Assembly (NCBI RefSeq): GCF_004138495.1
Contig: NZ_ML142864.1
Span: 136,215-151,748, forward strand
Length of the DNA: 15,534 nt
Direction of reading: 5' to 3'
Origin: Phytoactinopolyspora endophytica
GTDB taxonomy: Bacteria; Actinomycetota; Actinomycetes; Jiangellales; Jiangellaceae
Positions 14,485 to 15,534 of this stretch are shown here, in pieces (position 1 is the first letter of the stretch; every line of letters starts with the position of its first letter). The notes below the pieces were generated by a model. That model saw nothing but the letters and a program-made list of their open reading frames with translations, searched no databases and was not told the DNA's origin. A program made the translations under genes and the position numbers.

Positions 14485-14490
14485 CCTCCC
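14485..14490 (-). promoter_or_regulatory. Shine-Dalgarno deciding the permease start
   Basis: GGGAGG on the minus strand, seven bases before the GTG at 14477-14475. The upstream GTG at 14519 has only AGGA near it and would lie within about 8 bases of the predicted transcription start. Confidence 0.7.
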
Positions 14491-14532
14491 GTCCTCGGTG
14501 CGGCATTGGAAACCCTCACGGGCGTCCTGGTT

Positions 14533-14562
14533 ATCTTCGATCCACGGTTTGCCCGTTGTCAA
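14533..14562 (-). promoter_or_regulatory. Candidate promoter of the permease-SBP-EEP-FAD operon
   Basis: On the minus strand TTGACA (14562-14557) is followed, after 18 bases, by GAAGAT (14538-14533); AGATAA two bases further on is an alternative -10. The -35 lies within the 19-bp element shared with the SIS operon promoter. Transcription would begin near 14526. Confidence 0.55.
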
Positions 14563-14567
14563 GCGTT
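14549..14567. promoter_or_regulatory. Conserved -35/operator element, copy 2
   Basis: On the minus strand AACGCTTGACAACGGGCAA; 18 of 19 positions equal the copy at 5389-5407. Contains an imperfect dyad TTGnC...GnCAA. Confidence 0.65.
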
Positions 14568-14591
14568 TTGGGCATCTAGCGCGCACCTACG

Positions 14592-14606
14592 ATCATAGTT
14601 CACTCA
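14592..14606. promoter_or_regulatory. Second conserved upstream element, copy 2
   Basis: On the plus strand ATCATAGTTCACTCA; 12 of 15 positions equal 5432-5446, again 29 bp from the TTGACA hexamer. On the minus strand it is preceded by a tandem TGAGTGA-type repeat (TGAGTGATAGTGAGTGA, 14603-14619). The rest of the gap, 14620-14758, holds nothing I can assign. Confidence 0.45.
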
Positions 14607-14758
14607 CTATCACTCAGTCGTCGCGTGGTGTTGGTACGCGGGTCTGGCGCCGAAAGACGACGCGTGTGCCGGCGTGCCTGGGTGAAGTGAGCCGTCGCGT
14701 CGCGGTGACATGGCGAGGAAGCGCCGTGCGGGCTGTGCCCGGGGTGAACGTGACTCGT

Positions 14759-15534
14759 TCAGGCCTGGATGACCTCGACGCCGACGTCGCGGAAGGCGTC
14801 GACGACGGCGGCGTCGGCCGCCGGGTCGGTGACCAGTACGTCGATGTCCTTGGCCGGCAGGATGTGTGCGAACGCCCGTCGACCCAGCTTGCTGCTGTCC
14901 GCCGCCACCAGGACTCGGTCGGCATGCCGCGCGAGCAAGGCGTTGGTCGCCGCCTCGCCTTCGTCGTAGGCCATTGCGCCGCTGTCGGCACCGATAGCGT
15001 CGACCCCGAGCACGGCCAGGTCGACGGAGATGTGCTCGAGCAGTCGCTCCGCGAGCGGGCCGATGGTCTCGTATGAGTGATTCCGGACGACCCCTCCGAC
15101 GACCACGACCTTTATGTGCGGTCGCACGATGAGCTCGCTGGCGATGTTCAGCGCATTGGTCACGACCGTGAGACCGGCGTCGCCCTGATGGTCGTGGAAG
15201 CCGTCGGCCGTCGCGATCGCGCGTGCGATGTTCGTCGTGGTCGTGCCGCCGTTGAGCGCCACGATGGAGCCAGGCCGGATGAACCCCGTGATGGCCTGCG
15301 CGATGCGCTCTTTCTCCGGCGCCTGGCGGCCGACCTTGTATCGAAGCGGGAGGTCGTAAGAGACCGCCGTGGCTACGGCGCCTCCCCGCGTGCGCGTGAG
15401 CAGCTGCTGCTGCGCCAGATGTTCGAGGTCTCGGCGTATCGTCGCTTGGGATGCCCCGAGCCTCGTCACCGCCTCATCCACCGTCGTCGAGCCTTGTTCC
15501 GAGAGCATGTCGAGGATGGCGGTGAGCCGTTGGT
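14759..15534 (-). CDS. DeoR-family transcriptional repressor (N-terminus outside window)
   Basis: The frame stays open to the right edge, and the residues before the internal ATG at 15508 (QRLTAILDMLSEQGS) are typical DeoR N-terminal sequence. The true start is therefore off the window and only a few residues are missing. The HTH follows: TTVDEAVTRLGASQATIRRDLEHL, with the family-typical ATIRRDL recognition helix and RTRGGA. The C-terminal sugar-phosphate sensor domain (DeoRC/isomerase-like) has KERIAQA, ALNGGTTTTNIA, VVTNALNIASEL, VVVVGGVVR, VDLAVLGVDAI, MAYDEGEAATNALL and ADSSKLGRRAF. Such repressors release DNA on binding a phosphorylated sugar. It lies directly upstream of the permease operon on the same strand, 281 bp away. 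It is the obvious candidate regulator of both operons and the hexosaminidase (inference). Confidence 0.9.
   Translation of the reverse strand, partial: QRLTAILDMLSEQGSTTVDEAVTRLGASQATIRRDLEHLAQQQLLTRTRGGAVATAVSYDLPLRYKVGRQAPEKERIAQAITGFIRPGSIVALNGGTTTTNIARAIATADGFHDHQGDAGLTVVTNALNIASELIVRPHIKVVVVGGVVRNHSYETIGPLAERLLEHISVDLAVLGVDAIGADSGAMAYDEGEAATNALLARHADRVLVAADSSKLGRRAFAHILPAKDIDVLVTDPAADAAVVDAFRDVGVEVIQA

Noticed and set aside
14478..14519. Permease start at GTG 14519
   Set aside because: Poor ribosome site and almost no leader from the predicted promoter; GGGAGG supports GTG 14477.
14729..14741. Small hairpin CGGGC-TGT-GCCCG just downstream of the DeoR stop as a terminator
   Set aside because: Only a 5-bp stem with no T tract; such hairpins are frequent by chance at this GC content.
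14759..15508. DeoR gene starting at ATG 15508
   Set aside because: Codons upstream of this ATG continue the conserved DeoR N-terminal sequence to the window edge, so the gene is partial.

Overview
The window is high-GC, densely packed DNA with frequent GTG/TTG starts, purine-rich Shine-Dalgarno sites and 1-4 bp gene overlaps. This is typical of an actinobacterium; I cannot name the genus. I see no mobile element, tRNA, rRNA or CRISPR array. The longest stretch without a gene is about 280 bp (14478-14758).

Layout. (1) Bases 1-667 are the 3' end of a plus-strand conserved hypothetical gene. (2) Bases 678-5266 hold a five-gene minus-strand operon, read right to left: SIS-domain sugar-phosphate isomerase/deaminase, ROK sugar kinase, PfkB-family phosphofructokinase/tagatose-6-phosphate kinase, class II (fructose/tagatose bisphosphate) aldolase, aldo/keto reductase. 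(3) A divergent regulatory region of about 230 bp (5267-5498) carries two inverted repeats. (4) Bases 5499-7049 encode a plus-strand GH20 beta-N-acetylhexosaminidase without signal peptide. (5) Bases 6997-14477 hold a second minus-strand operon, read right to left: a fused double CUT1 permease, a sugar-binding lipoprotein, a secreted endonuclease/exonuclease/phosphatase (EEP) enzyme with a C-terminal discoidin/CBM32-like module, and a cytoplasmic FAD-dependent oxidoreductase with C-terminal beta-sandwich modules. (6) After a 280-bp regulatory gap, a DeoR-family repressor runs off the right edge.

Working model (inference). This looks like an amino-sugar catabolic locus, most likely for galacto-configured substrates (GalNAc or galactosamine glycans). 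The secreted EEP/CBM32 protein attacks an extracellular polymer. The lipoprotein and fused permease import oligosaccharides, using an ATPase encoded elsewhere. Cytoplasmic GH20 releases HexNAc. The ROK kinase phosphorylates it, the SIS enzyme deaminates/isomerises the amino-sugar phosphate to tagatose-6-P, the PfkB kinase makes tagatose-1,6-bisphosphate, and the aldolase splits it into trioses. A dedicated kinase plus class II aldolase would be superfluous for GlcNAc and points to the tagatose branch, as in Aga pathways. No N-acetylhexosamine-6-phosphate deacetylase is in the window, and the role of the FAD enzyme is unknown.

Regulation. The two minus-strand operons share a two-part promoter signature: an almost identical 19-bp element containing TTGACA (18/19), followed 29 bp upstream of that hexamer by a second conserved element, at identical spacing in both. 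This links transport and catabolism into one regulon, plausibly under the DeoR protein. The fused permease, the shared promoter signature, the EEP/CBM32 protein and the FAD enzyme are the most unusual items.
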